In this document: positions 38,160 through 48,910 of the stretch, one piece after another | Layout of the letters: each line of letters starts with the position of its first letter | Numbering within the stretch: the stretch's first letter is position 1 | DNA from: Rhizophagus clarus | Lineage: Eukaryota > Glomeromycota > Glomeromycetes > Glomerales > Glomeraceae | Assembly: GCA_015698045.1 (NCBI GenBank) | Contig: BLAL01000206.1 | Coordinates: 248,001 to 312,000 of the forward strand | Direction of reading: 5' to 3' | DNA length: 64,000 nt | Made by a program: the position numbers and the translations under genes | Notes under the pieces: generated by a model | What the model was told of the DNA's origin: nothing | Seen by the model: the letters and a program-made list of their open reading frames with translations, nothing else | Database searches by the model: none

Positions 38160-38189
<30 letters not shown>
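36538..38189. other. Divergent intergenic region of the CACTA element
   Basis: This lies between the accessory gene (minus) and the transposase gene (plus), so it should hold both promoters. From 36,640 to 37,060 it is built of diverged repeats of AATTAATTAAAATATATCA. A minus-strand open frame at 37,220-37,441 has no family resemblance. It ends at a run of about 26 A residues just before the transposase ATG. Confidence 0.5.
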
Positions 38190-38190
<1 letters not shown>

Positions 38191-41100
38191 TGTCGGAATC
38201 TCTAGATACAAGAACCAGAACCAAAGTGCATTGTTTCTGTAAAGAATGTAACGGTAAATTGGTTGATCCAAGGACTAAACTGAAACATGAGTTAAAATAT
38301 AAATTAAAATCTAATGCGAATAATAATTTTGGTAACAATTATCAAGAAGGTTCTTCAAATGTTATATCATCTGATGCTGTTGATGAAGATGTAATGGAAT
38401 GCGACCCAATACAAGGGATAAATGATACATCACCTGATATAACTGAACAATTATCCGAAGATATTGAACAATTGTCCGAAGATATTGAACCATTGTCCGA
38501 AGATATTGAACCATTACTCACAAGAAACTATTTCTTTTTAACAAAGAAGACACCTATACATTAATCGGCAAAACATCGAACGATAAAGAAAGGAAAAATA
38601 TCCGATCTTGTTCTTGAAAATTTATTATTGGATAATGAAAGAAACGAGAATGATCAAGATGGGGATTCTGAAGATGATGACGATAAAAATGGAGATACTG
38701 AAGATAGCGATTCTAATTATTCCGATGATTATGAAGATGATGACGATGAGGAAGTCAATTTTGCATCAACAGATTTCGATGACGGCGAACCAATTCTTCC
38801 TAACATTAACATTAATGATAATTATACTTGGACTATTTTGTGGATATTACAATATCAACAACGATTTAAACTTTCCAATGTAGCTATAGATTCTTTGTTC
38901 AAGTTCTTAAGATTTTTTCTTTTGACAATAGATGAAAATAAATTTTCATCTTTTCCTTCCTCTTTATATATGGCTAAAAAGGTGTTGGGGATATCCACAA
39001 CGATAATTAAATATGCAGCCTGTGACAGATGTCACAAATTGTATGATATAAAAGAATTATTAGACAATACTGAAATACCAACTTGCAGTTTTGTAAACTA
39101 TCCAAATCACAGAATAGAACGATTTTGACAACAATGCAATAACCCTCTATTAACGAAAATAGATAGTAATAATAATAGTAATAATCCCATTTTCCGTCCG
39201 ATAATGACATTCCCGTTAATAAATATTAAGCAACAATTGACCCTTTTTTTTAATCGCAAAAATTTTGAAATGTCATGTCGGAAGTGGTCAGAAAGGAAAA
39301 ACGGAACTGAAGCTTTATTCGATATCTATGATGGTAGGGTCTGGAAAAGTTTTACAGATGATGATGGTGCGCTGTTTTTTACAAAAGAATTTGCCGATAC
39401 TCATATCAGATTAATGTTAAATATGGATTGGTTCCAGCCATTCGTAAATTCACAATATTCTGTTGGTGTGATTTATGCCGTTTTTTGTAATTTGCCGCGT
39501 AATGAACGCTTCAAGCCACACAATATTCTCACACTAGCAGTAATGCCTGGTCCGAAAGAACCAAGCCAACATGAAATTAACAATTATTTGTATCCAATCG
39601 TTAACCAGTTAAATCGTTTGTGGAATGGCTATTTTATAAAAACAAACAAACACAACAACGGTCGATTTGTCTGTGGTGCAATCATTGGCTGTTCTAGCGA
39701 CGTCCCTGCGTCTCGGAAATTATGTGGTTTCATCTCGGCTCGTATTGCATGCTACCGATGTTACAAATCAGCAAATTTTATAAACAATCAACCAAATTTT
39801 GGGGGTTTGCAGATTTAGACGACTGGTTTGTTGAGCGAGATATTAATGAAATAAGAGAAAAAGCAAGTGAGTGGAAACAATGTGCAACTGAAGAAGCACG
39901 AAGAGCCCATGTCTCTGAACATCATGTTCGCTGGTCGGAGATATACCGCTTGCTTTATTTTAATCCTGTTCGCTTTTGCGTGGTTGATCCTATGCATTGC
40001 CTTTTTCTCAGTGTTGCGAAATGGATCGTAACGAAACTCTGGATAGGTGAAGGTATATTAAATAACGAAAAGCTCAAAATTATGCAAGAGAGAGCTGACA
40101 TGATAAAGTTCCCAAGTGACCTTGGACGCCGCCCTGTCAGAATAGCTACCGGTGAAGGATTCTCAAGTTTCACGGCAGACATGTGGAAAACCTTCATGTT
40201 AATTTTTGCAATACCTATCACATGGAGTTTCCTTGGATACATCGACCGAAAAATTCTTGCATATTTTGTGCGCGCTTGCAAGATCTTAACAAACCGAGAG
40301 CTACAAAAAAATATGTTAAATGAAGCGTTTACAAGACTGATAGAGATGAACAAATTAATTGAACAAAAATATGGTCAAGAAAAAATAAGTCCTAATCTGC
40401 ATCTCTGTCTCCATATCTGTGAATGCGCATTAGACTATGGTCCTTTGTCCTCATTCTGGTGTTATAGCTTTGAACGGATGAACGGAATTTTAGGTACGTG
40501 ATTTAATTTTTCCGATTTGAAAATCGCAATGTTATTAATTATTTTTAAAAATTGTAGGTTCTTATAATAATAGCAGATGTAATATTGAACCTGAACTACT
40601 AAGAATTATGTCCGAAAATACAATCCTTCAATACTTCCTCTCAAATTGTGACAACGATCACTTATTTTCCTCCTTGGAGATAATAGAACCAAGAAAATCT
40701 GTTGGCAGCTTGGCTGCACTTGATGATTTTGCGAGCGATGAGTATCAAAATTTTATAAGACTATCTCTTATTGAGGAAGATTTGGCTTACGGAACGGAAT
40801 GTTTTCCTGGGTTGCTAATGAAACCGCGCAAAGAAACTACCCTTCCAAACCAAATTTTGGACCTACTGGTAGAATTTTATAATAGTTTGTATAATGATTA
40901 TTGTTTCATCTCCATCTACTCTATAATAGGTTCAAATAACGGTACTGTCGTAAACCCTAGAATTATACAATATGGGAGAATAAGAATTGGGGCGGACATA
41001 TATGGTTCTGTACAGGCTGCTCGTCACGAAAAATCCTCATATATATTAGCTCGATTTGTACATTATGATGGATCGATCGATGTTTATCCCGGTCAAGTAC

Positions 41101-41405
41101 AATTTTATTTTGAGCATACTATTCATTTAAATAGTTCACGATCATTAACCCATTCATTAGCGTTAGTCAAATGGTACAAACCGGTTCAAGATCATAGTAC
41201 AAGATATTATTGCCAAGTAGATAATGACATAAAATCATGTAATATGGAATTATAGATAAATGAGTTTTATGATATGAGAAGAGACAGTATTATACCCATA
41301 CATCATATAATAGGAAAATTCATTAAATGTAATTTTGATACTGGGACGAGAAAAACAAAAGAATATATAGCTGTGATTCCTTTAAATAAAAAAATTTCGT
41401 TTTAA
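38190..41405 (+). pseudogene. Tnp2-family (CACTA) transposase, near-complete but broken
   Basis: The first ATG follows a long A-run at 38,190 (MSESLDTRTRTKVHCFCKEC, a CxC zinc-ribbon-like start). The frame continues to 40,493, then a 64-base intron (40,494-40,557, GTACGT...TTGTAG), then 40,558-41,405. Tnp2-family landmarks are CDRCHKLYDI, then VMPGPKEPSQHEINNYL, then SRKLCGFISARIACYRCYKS, then FCVVDPMHCLFLSVAKW, then ECALDYGPLSSFWCYSFERM, then NGILG-SYNN across the splice. The C-terminus has a RDSIIPIHHIIGKF-type block. Defects: in-frame TAA at 38,562, TGA at 39,126 and TAG at 41,253, plus a one-base frame change near 39,795-39,815 beside T4G5. The TAG sits where relatives, as I recall them, have Trp (ELW); the TGA could come from CGA. 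It would cut and paste the element if intact; as read it cannot. Confidence 0.85.
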
Positions 41406-43203
41406 AAACTTTACATAATATAAAATGAATTATATGTAAAATCGGAATGGCGAATTCAATTATAGCATTTGTATTTGATTAAATTATAACAATCATTTTT
41501 TTTTTGGCACAAGAATAACGATAAAGGTTACATATACCGTAATTAATTCTAACCGTGTGAAAAATCAGATAATTCAGATAACAAGAGATCTTATTTTGAG
41601 CTGGCAAAGTTGTATTGCAAATCGGTCTTTATTACGGCATTACGATACAAGCACCATACTTTGTGATTAATAACTCTAATCATGTAATAATTTTTAGATA
41701 TCAAAGGTTTATTTTATTTTAATTAAATATCACATAAAGTATAAAACAATTATTCTGGCTATATAAATACATTTAAGGCCGGCAAAGCTGTATTGCAAAT
41801 CGGCCCTTCTTATTTGAAAAGGGTAACAATTACATTAAATTAATACGGCACTTATTCAAAAATGTTTAAAAATGTTGCAACTTAATTCTCCAATAATCAT
41901 CATTGTTATAATCAAGTTACTTATGACTTAAGCCTACTTTGATTATAAATAAAACGGCACTTCGCACAGACAGAGCTCATGATATATGAGTTATCCCATC
42001 ATGCCTATTTTACCCCTTGATAAAGGATTTTCGTTGCATGTACTTTCCTAATCAATGATAATCAAAGTTACTTACGACTTAAGTCTACTTTGATTATAAA
42101 TAAAACGGCACTTCGCACAGACAGAGCTCATGATATATGAGTTATCCCATCATGCCTATTTTAACTATGATTAAAGAATTTACATTATTATTGTAAATAT
42201 TTTACTCATAAGTCATAATGATATCTATTTAGACTTCGACGAATAATGCGACAGAGGAGGCGGAATTATCATAACCAAAATTCGAAGCGAGAGGTCTATG
42301 TATAGTAAATAGATCATCAACTTTGGTACCAGAGTTATTTACAAACTTTAGGTGGCCACCTAGCCCACCTTTCCTATAACACACTATGCACGATGGCAAA
42401 CGGTATAGGAGGCAGACTCTTCTTTCAGAAAGAAAGTTTTTTTTTGAAAAAAAAAAAAATAGTACAATTAAATAGCGTTTAATTAAATGTGATTAATTAA
42501 CTTTTTAGGAATAGGCCTTATCAATGCGATCTCATCAGTTTCGATTATCACTGTTCAACCTTATGAATACTTCAGTTATTGTTTGTGAAATCGAACCAAC
42601 TGGGAATTCAATGTACAAAACAAGTAGAATATTTAGAATAGTATCTTATATTTATTAGTATAATAAATAATTTCAAAAATCCTATGATGTAAAATTACGA
42701 AATATTACAATTTAAATATCGGCAAAAGCTATTTTAAATAGAGTAAAATCTTTATTCGACCTGTGTCAAAAGCGGTAAAGTTTACACTAAATATAATATC
42801 TCCGGTTTAAATATCGGCATTTAATTAAAAAAAAAGGTAAAAATCGGCCGCTAAAATCGGCATTTCTGGATGAAAAATCAGAAGTTAACAAAAATCGGCA
42901 AAAAATTAGTAAAATAATCGGCAAAGCCTTATTGAAGTCGGCAAGGGAATTTTAAATAAGATAAAATCCTTTATTCGAACTATACGAAAAGGGTAAAGTA
43001 TATAATAAATATAATATCTCTGGTTTAAATATTGGCATTTATTTAAAAAAAGGTAAAAATTGGCCGCTAAAATCGGCATTTATGACTGAAAAATCGGAAT
43101 TTAACAAAAATCGGCAAAAATAGATATGGCTATACTAAAATAAGCAAAATTTGGCATATTCTATATTGAAGTCGGCAAGGCTATTTTAAATAGAGCAAAA
43201 TCT
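41406..43203. other. CACTA right non-coding region with subterminal repeats
   Basis: A ~105 bp segment beginning ATAATCAA(A)GTTACTTA is duplicated at 41,908-42,012 and 42,058-42,163; the two copies differ at a few bases. A less AT-rich patch at 42,215-42,420 includes the palindrome AGGTGGCCACCT near 42,350. From about 42,720 to the right end, AAAATCGGCA and variants recur many times, mirroring the left end. Also, TCGGCAAxGCxATTTTAAATA appears three times in this region, in spaced ~210-base blocks. No coding region is seen. Confidence 0.6.
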
Positions 43204-43226
43204 GATTTTTTTTCATTCGACCTGTG

Positions 43227-43850
43227 TTTCTCAAAAAATGTAAAAAAAAAGAGAGATTTTGGGCTGTTATTAAAGACCCTTCAGATTATTTAACAAGTGA
43301 TGCTTTAGCAGTCAAGAAACACCTAACAAATTTTATTAATTCCTTATACATTAAAGCTTTTAAAGAAGTTAAAAACCCAGATGATATGTATAAGATGATT
43401 GCCTACTTTAAAAGTTGAGAGAATTTACAAAACATCATTAGTAAGAAATCATTTTAAAATAGAACAAAATTCAGTTAGTACTGCTATATTATACCATCTT
43501 TTATTATGTGAAGGAAGAGTAATCAGCAGTCTAGTTCTAATAGGCAAGATAAACCTAACAACTTGAACTTGGATCCACCTTTCAAATGTATCAAAATTAA
43601 CTTAGAATCCAAGATAAGTACTTCTGTGATTGGATCTAATCGTGTTCTTATAAGGAGTCTGAAGAAGGATTTATCCCAATCTTCATCTGGTTATAACTCT
43701 GAAGGGAAGAACAAAAAGAGTTAGAACAAGAACAAAAAAAGTATAAGCACTTTCTTCTCAAAGAAGCTGTCAAAATGATAATTGTATACTGAGATTGTAA
43801 AATTAAAGGCAGTTTTAATAGATTTTATTTGAAAACAGTCCCAGAATTAG
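43227..43850 (+). pseudogene. Copy A ORF1-like gene, 3' part
   Basis: This resumes copy A exactly after the CACTA insertion. The frame reads FWAVIKDPSDYLTSDALAVK, then HLTNFINSLYIKAFKEVKNP (copy B: HLTNFINPLHIKAFKEVKNP), then KMIAYFKS and a stop. The Ser/Asn/Lys-rich tail (SNQQSSSNRQDKPNN) and the end (LYTEIVKLKAVLIDFI) are also present with stops. The collinear match to copy B proves that this and the piece at 31,472-33,464 were one gene. Confidence 0.8.
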
Positions 43851-44100
43851 TAATAATTAATAGGATATTTACTTTGTTTCCCTAGATGAGATAGAAATTT
43901 TTCTTTTTTGTTTTTCTTTTCCTTCTTTATTCTTTTACATGTTTTTAGTTTTAATTTTTCAGGTAGATAGTTGAATTGACCCTCAGGTTGGGAGCATACT
44001 TTCAATATTTTGTACTGAGTATGCAGCATTTTGCTTTTATTAAATAAAGTCATGCATTATTCAACACTTTAAAATAAAAAAAAAAAAGAAACTTAATAAT

Positions 44101-44289
44101 TAATTTTTAAAAAAATTTTAAAATAAATATATTTTTATACATCTAAAGTTCTTAACAGTAAAACATGCTTCACTATTATATTATGAAACCTTCTTTTACT
44201 TTTATAATATCATTTATTTATTTTGATATAAACTTAATTAATTTATATTCTTATTTTATTTTATATATCCTGAATTTTATTTCACAAAT
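44101..44289. other. AT spacer after copy A
   Basis: No feature is seen; it may include the eroded start of the MULE-type element that follows. Confidence 0.4.
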
Positions 44290-47200
44290 TTTTTTTTCTA
44301 AAATTTAAACTGAAAGTTTTCTTAAATATCTATTCATTTCATAGAGATTCTGAAATGATTGGATATCTTTAGTATATTAATCTTTTTTTTTTTTACTAAA
44401 ATCAGAAATAGAGTTCATATTAATAATAATTTATAGTATATATAATCATAATATAAATCCTCTTATTATTAAAATTTCATCAAAATTCCAAAAATTAACT
44501 GATAAAATACTTGAAAAAATAGAATTCTGAACAATTGAAGAAAGATTAAGTATATCAACTCAATATAACTTACTATAGCTTTATTTCCAAATAAAATAAT
44601 TAATAAGAAAAATCTAAGTAATGTAATTCAACAATTTAAAAAAAAGCAAAGCCTATTAAAAATAATACAGTCTCTGGTGAAAGTAATGGCAGTGAGAATA
44701 CTGCTTCTTAATTTGGTTATAACTTCATTACTACCTCGATTAAATCATTACTTATTATACCAAATTAAACAGTGATATGCTCATTTAAAAAGCAATAAAA
44801 AAAAAGTAATTTCAATTACTGACATTATTCCTGTTTTATTACTTACAATAGCTTCTATTATAATAAATTTTACTTATGAGGTTGGTAACTTTTTCATGAA
44901 ACAAATTTTATTTTTATCCAAAGTGTCATACTAAACTTATATCATAAAAAATTACTGCCAGAATCAAAAAGATCATCATTTCACATTTTTTTTAATTTTC
45001 ATCATGAAAACTTTGAAATATGTGTATTTTTGACTAATCAAATATTTTTTTAGACCATTGGTAAGCTTTTTATTATGATGATATAAAATAATTATATCCA
45101 TGATATTTAAGGTGGTATGAAAACTTTTTTTTCAATAATGATTTTTTTTTTGTTCATTTTAAAGCCCAGATCTCAAATCCCAATGAGAATTTTTGTTTGT
45201 TTTTGATGCAGTATATTAAGAAAATGATAATGCAAAAAAAGGAAAAAATGGTATAAACTATTTCTCAATTTATTTAGAAAGAAGTGAAATAATTTCAAAA
45301 ATAGCATAATTATTAATAGCGAGATTATTAACAATAATAGCATATGAAATCAAATTGAAGCATGTTTTGATACAGATAGAGGTCAAACCCAATATTTATT
45401 AAATAATAAAATATATGTATTTTTGACTCTTCTTTCTGAAAATAAAAAAAAAATTCATAACTTCATTATAAAATTTATGTGTTATATTAAAAAAACTGAC
45501 TGTCATTACTTTTGCCAGGGACTATACATGCTAAATATTTACCAAACTATATTTAAAAAAAGATGATGATCTAAGATAATTATAAAGTTACATTTTAATT
45601 ATGAAAAAAAAGATTTTTTAAATGTTTTTTAATCAAATTAATATATATAAAAGATATCATAATATTGTAATTATTGATACGACATCTAAAACCAATTAAT
45701 TTGATATGATATATATTAATACTAATATAATAATCGATAATAATTTTAGAAATATAATAGTAGTTGCAATAATTTTAAAAAATAAAACAGAAGCAACTTT
45801 TATATAGGTTTTATAAGAATTAAAAATTTTTGTAATATTATATCAACTGTTTTATATTCTGATACTGATCTAACTTTAATATTAATAATTAAAATAAATT
45901 ATTCCAAAACACATAATTTTTATTGTATTTTTTATATAGATTTAAATTTAAGAAAAAAACTTAAAAGAAAACTAGATGATCAATTTAAATCTTTTCATAT
46001 TAATTCTTGAAAATATGCAACTTTCTATATTATAAAACCTTTGAAATAAAATGGATTACACTTATTAGTGAATTTTTAGTTTGTAAACAATATTTTACAA
46101 GAGTCTTACATTCTTATAAAAGTAGTTGGACTTATGATGCTATCAATCAGAATTTTACAGCAAGTATTTAAAGTACACAAAAGATAGAATTTACTAATAA
46201 AATAATCAAAGATAGATTAAATAAATCTTTATGTTTGATTCATATTATTAGAAAAATTCAAAGAATATTTGATCAACAATCAAAAAAAACAATTTAAGTG
46301 AATGTAAAAATGAAATTCTTATAAAGAAATACCATTAATAATAGACAAATATTTTTTAAATCTTGATAAAATTATGCAAGAATATTTGACATCACAAATT
46401 TTTTAAAAACAATATAACTAAATTGCTCAATTATTATGTTATAATATGAAATTAATTAATGATTGGCTATTACTCTTAAAAGTAAGTATATTACTAATTA
46501 AATAGTTAACAAAAAAATTAGTATAAACTGTTTAAAAATAACAATTGCTAAAAAATACTTTCTTTTTTTTTATTTTTTTTCATAGATTATAAATGATTTT
46601 TATTAATAAAAAATAGCCAGAGAAAATGATTATAATCAGCTTCAATCTTTATTTTCTTTATTAATAATCAAAAATATATCTCATAATAGTATTTGACAAA
46701 TATGAAAAATAATTAGACACTGTGAACAAAAATCAGAATTGCAACATATTATTTTATTTGATAACAAGTCACATTTATGTACTTGTCTTTGGCTTATCAA
46801 TAAAGGGATTATCTATAGACTTTTTTTTTAAGTTATGTCTTATTTAACTAATATATAGTTTCATATATCTCTTATTCTTTAATGATACTACAAATATAAT
46901 AAGTATAACATCAAACAATAACAAAAAAAACCCATATACTAAATTGAAAAAAATGAATTAAAGATACTATAGGTCTTCAATTATCATTTCAATATTTAGC
47001 AAATTTTAGATAAATTTCTAATATCATATAATTTCAAGATTTTAAACAAAATATAGATTTAATATGAAATATACTTTAAAAAATTTGATTTGGCTATCTA
47101 GACTGATAAAATCAATAAATTTGTTAATCAAATTGAATATTTTATTAAAAGTGTAAAAGTGAAATTATTTAACTAACAGGAAAATAGAATTTCTATGCAA

Positions 47201-47440
47201 ATCAATAATTTATTACAAGTGTGACATAAAGATTGATAACCTAATAATAAGTATAAGTTATATGATGAATCTTAAAAAAAGAAAGTAAGGCATATTTAAA
47301 ATATAACTAATATTATCAATAAAGATCATAAAAAAGAAGTTGTAGTAAATTAAAAGAGGAAGAAGAAAAAAAAATGTTGTAAAAATTGTAATCAAATTGA
47401 CTATTATGCTTCAAAATGTTTGAATATTTAAAAGTCAAAA
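44290..47440 (+). pseudogene. MULE/FAR1-type transposase relic, interrupted by a Tc1-like element
   Basis: Decayed but collinear with Mutator-like transposases of the FAR1-related kind. Before the insertion: HNHNINPL-x-KISSKFQKL, then TDKILEKIEF, then STQYNLL. After it: RYHNIVIIDTTSKTN-x-FDM (first catalytic Asp region), then NIIVVAIILKNKTEATFI, then SDTDLTLILIIK, then FYCIFYIDLNLRKKLKRKL. Next come FTASI-x-STQKIEFTNKIIK and HIIRKIQRIFDQQSKK. A SWIM-like zinc-binding segment reads HLCTCLWLINKGIIYRLFFK (46,770-46,830; the third ligand is now Tyr). The end has a CCHC-like knuckle CKNCNQIDYYASKC (His now Tyr). A GTAAGT...TTTCATAG intron is likely at about 46,481-46,585. Dozens of stops, mostly TAA, make it dead. 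Terminal repeats of the element itself were not found. Confidence 0.75.
44666..45536. mobile_element. Tc1/mariner-like non-autonomous element inside the MULE relic
   Basis: The element is 44,668-45,534 (867 bp), flanked by TA on each side (44,666-44,667 and 45,535-45,536), as Tc1/mariner insertion requires. The ends are imperfect inverted repeats of about 29 bp: the left begins CAGTCTCTGGTGAAAGTAAT and the complement of the right begins TAGTCCCTGGCAAAAGTAAT. The MULE coding sequence stops just before it and resumes just after it. No transposase frame is visible inside, so it is non-autonomous or very decayed. Confidence 0.75.
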
Positions 47441-48910
47441 AAATTTTGTAAAAATTTTTTTTTACATCTATCTAATAAATTTATATTAAACTATTAGTAC
47501 ATATATATATATATCTATTGTAATGAATATAAGTCACATGATAGTTAAGTTTAATGATTTATAAAATTGATATACATAAAAAATTACCAATACAAATTAA
47601 ACACAAATTCAATACAAATAATGAAATTTAATCTAAATTAATAAATTTTTTACTAGAATTACTATTACAAATTGAACACAAATTAAATTGTATTGCATTA
47701 ATATTATTTATATTCACTTAAACAAAATCTGTACATTTGTTGCATAAATAACTATAAAAATTATTATAAAATTATAAATTGTTATTATATTTATAAAATC
47801 ACCTGAGTGATATTATCTCATGTGATTTTCACCTAAGATACAATTAGTAAACTTCTTCTTTTTATATAAATTTTTAAAAATCGCAAAAAAAAATCTTTAA
47901 TTATTAAAAATATTCTATATAAATCTTAAAAAAAAAAAATTTCTATTAAATATTTTATATAAATTTTTTTTTCATAAATTTTTAGAAAATTTTTAATAAA
48001 ATATTTTAATGAACTTAAAAATCTTAAAATAAAAAAAATTTTTATTTATTAAAAATTATTTTATAAATTTTAAAAATTTTTTAAAAAAAAATTTTTTATT
48101 AAATATTTTATATTTATATAAATTTTTAGAAAATTTTTTTAAAAAATAATTTTTTATTAAATATCTTATACAAATTTTTCTCATATAAATTCTTAAAAAA
48201 TCTTTACTAAAATATCTTATACAAATTATTTTTTTTATATAAACTTTTAAAAATTTTAAAAAAATTATTTATTAAAATATTTTATATAAATCAGAATCTC
48301 AGATATTTCTGATATATGTTATATTTGATTAAATCAAATTTAGTTTAAAGTTATAATTTAAATTTTAGCAAATTAAATTAAATTTAACAATATATTATAA
48401 TATTAAATTTTTGCAAATTATATTAATTTTTATAAAATTATATATATATTTAAGTAAATTTAATATTTTTTAAGAAAATATATAGTAATATATATTATTT
48501 ATAAATTGATTTAACTGATTTAAAATAAAAAAAAATTATACTTTAAAAATTAAAAATCAAATAAATAATAAATAATTGAAAGTACAAAAGTTGGTTTATT
48601 TTACAAATATTATATCAATTATTCTAAAATTTTTATTATAAATAGATTCAAACTTTTTGAACAACTTTATTTAAGTAAGAAAAAGCAATTTTATTTGGCC
48701 AAATGGTGGAATTATACTCCAAAGTTGCAAAACAACTTTTTACAAAAAATTAATAATATAAAAATAGTTAATACTTAGATTAATTATTATAAAAATTTAT
48801 ATGTAAATAGATCAATACTGCTAAACAATTTTACTTAAGTATAAAAAATAATTTTATTTGACTAAAATGATATTATTATATTTTGAAGTTAAAAAAGAAA
48901 AAAAAATTTT
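47441..48910. other. AT-rich stretch with minisatellite and a dispersed repeat
   Basis: At 47,580-47,700 lies a repeat of AACACAAATT-type motifs that reappears in inverted orientation at 52,850-52,990. At 47,790-47,835 TCACCTGAGTGAT and TCATGTGATTTTCACC resemble the ends of E1. From 47,860 to 48,300 a minisatellite repeats TATTTTATATAAATTTTTA-type units. No gene is seen. Confidence 0.55.

Larger units (their letters stand above)
33465..43226 (+). mobile_element. Complete CACTA/EnSpm-type DNA transposon (9,762 bp)
   Basis: The element starts CACAGGTCGAATG plus eight A and TC, and ends with the exact complement: a 23 bp perfect terminal inverted repeat at 33,465-33,487 and 43,204-43,226. It is flanked by a TTT duplication (33,462-33,464 and 43,227-43,229). 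The uninterrupted site in copy B (CCTGGTCTCT against the inferred CCTGGTTTCTC) has no second copy, confirming a 3 bp duplication. CACTA elements have CACWR-type ends, 2-3 bp duplications, a Tnp2-type transposase and subterminal repeats; all are present here. It carries two divergently oriented genes: an SR/acidic protein gene on the left (minus) and the transposase on the right (plus). Large flanking non-coding regions hold repeats of AAAATCGGCA. Confidence 0.88.
31368..44100 (+). mobile_element. ORF1-only retroposon copy A, split by two nested transposons
   Basis: A perfect 15 bp duplication, AGAAACTTAATAATT, lies at 31,368-31,382 and 44,086-44,100. Between them is one retroposon (31,383-44,085), ending in AATAAA (44,043-44,048) and an A-rich tail. 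It has been interrupted at 31,754-32,749 by a hAT-like element and at 33,465-43,226 by a CACTA element. Subtracting both insertions and their duplications leaves about 1,934 bp, essentially the same as copy B (1,937 bp). The 5' untranslated sequence is also shared with copy B: CTCTTTxxCACTCxGTGCA followed by AACAAAAAATAATTTT. Three insertion layers are therefore ordered in time: the retroposon first, then the two DNA elements. Confidence 0.85.

Noticed and set aside
39955..40353. 132-codon minus-strand open frame
   Set aside because: Shadow of the Tnp2 transposase on the plus strand, which has clear family motifs.
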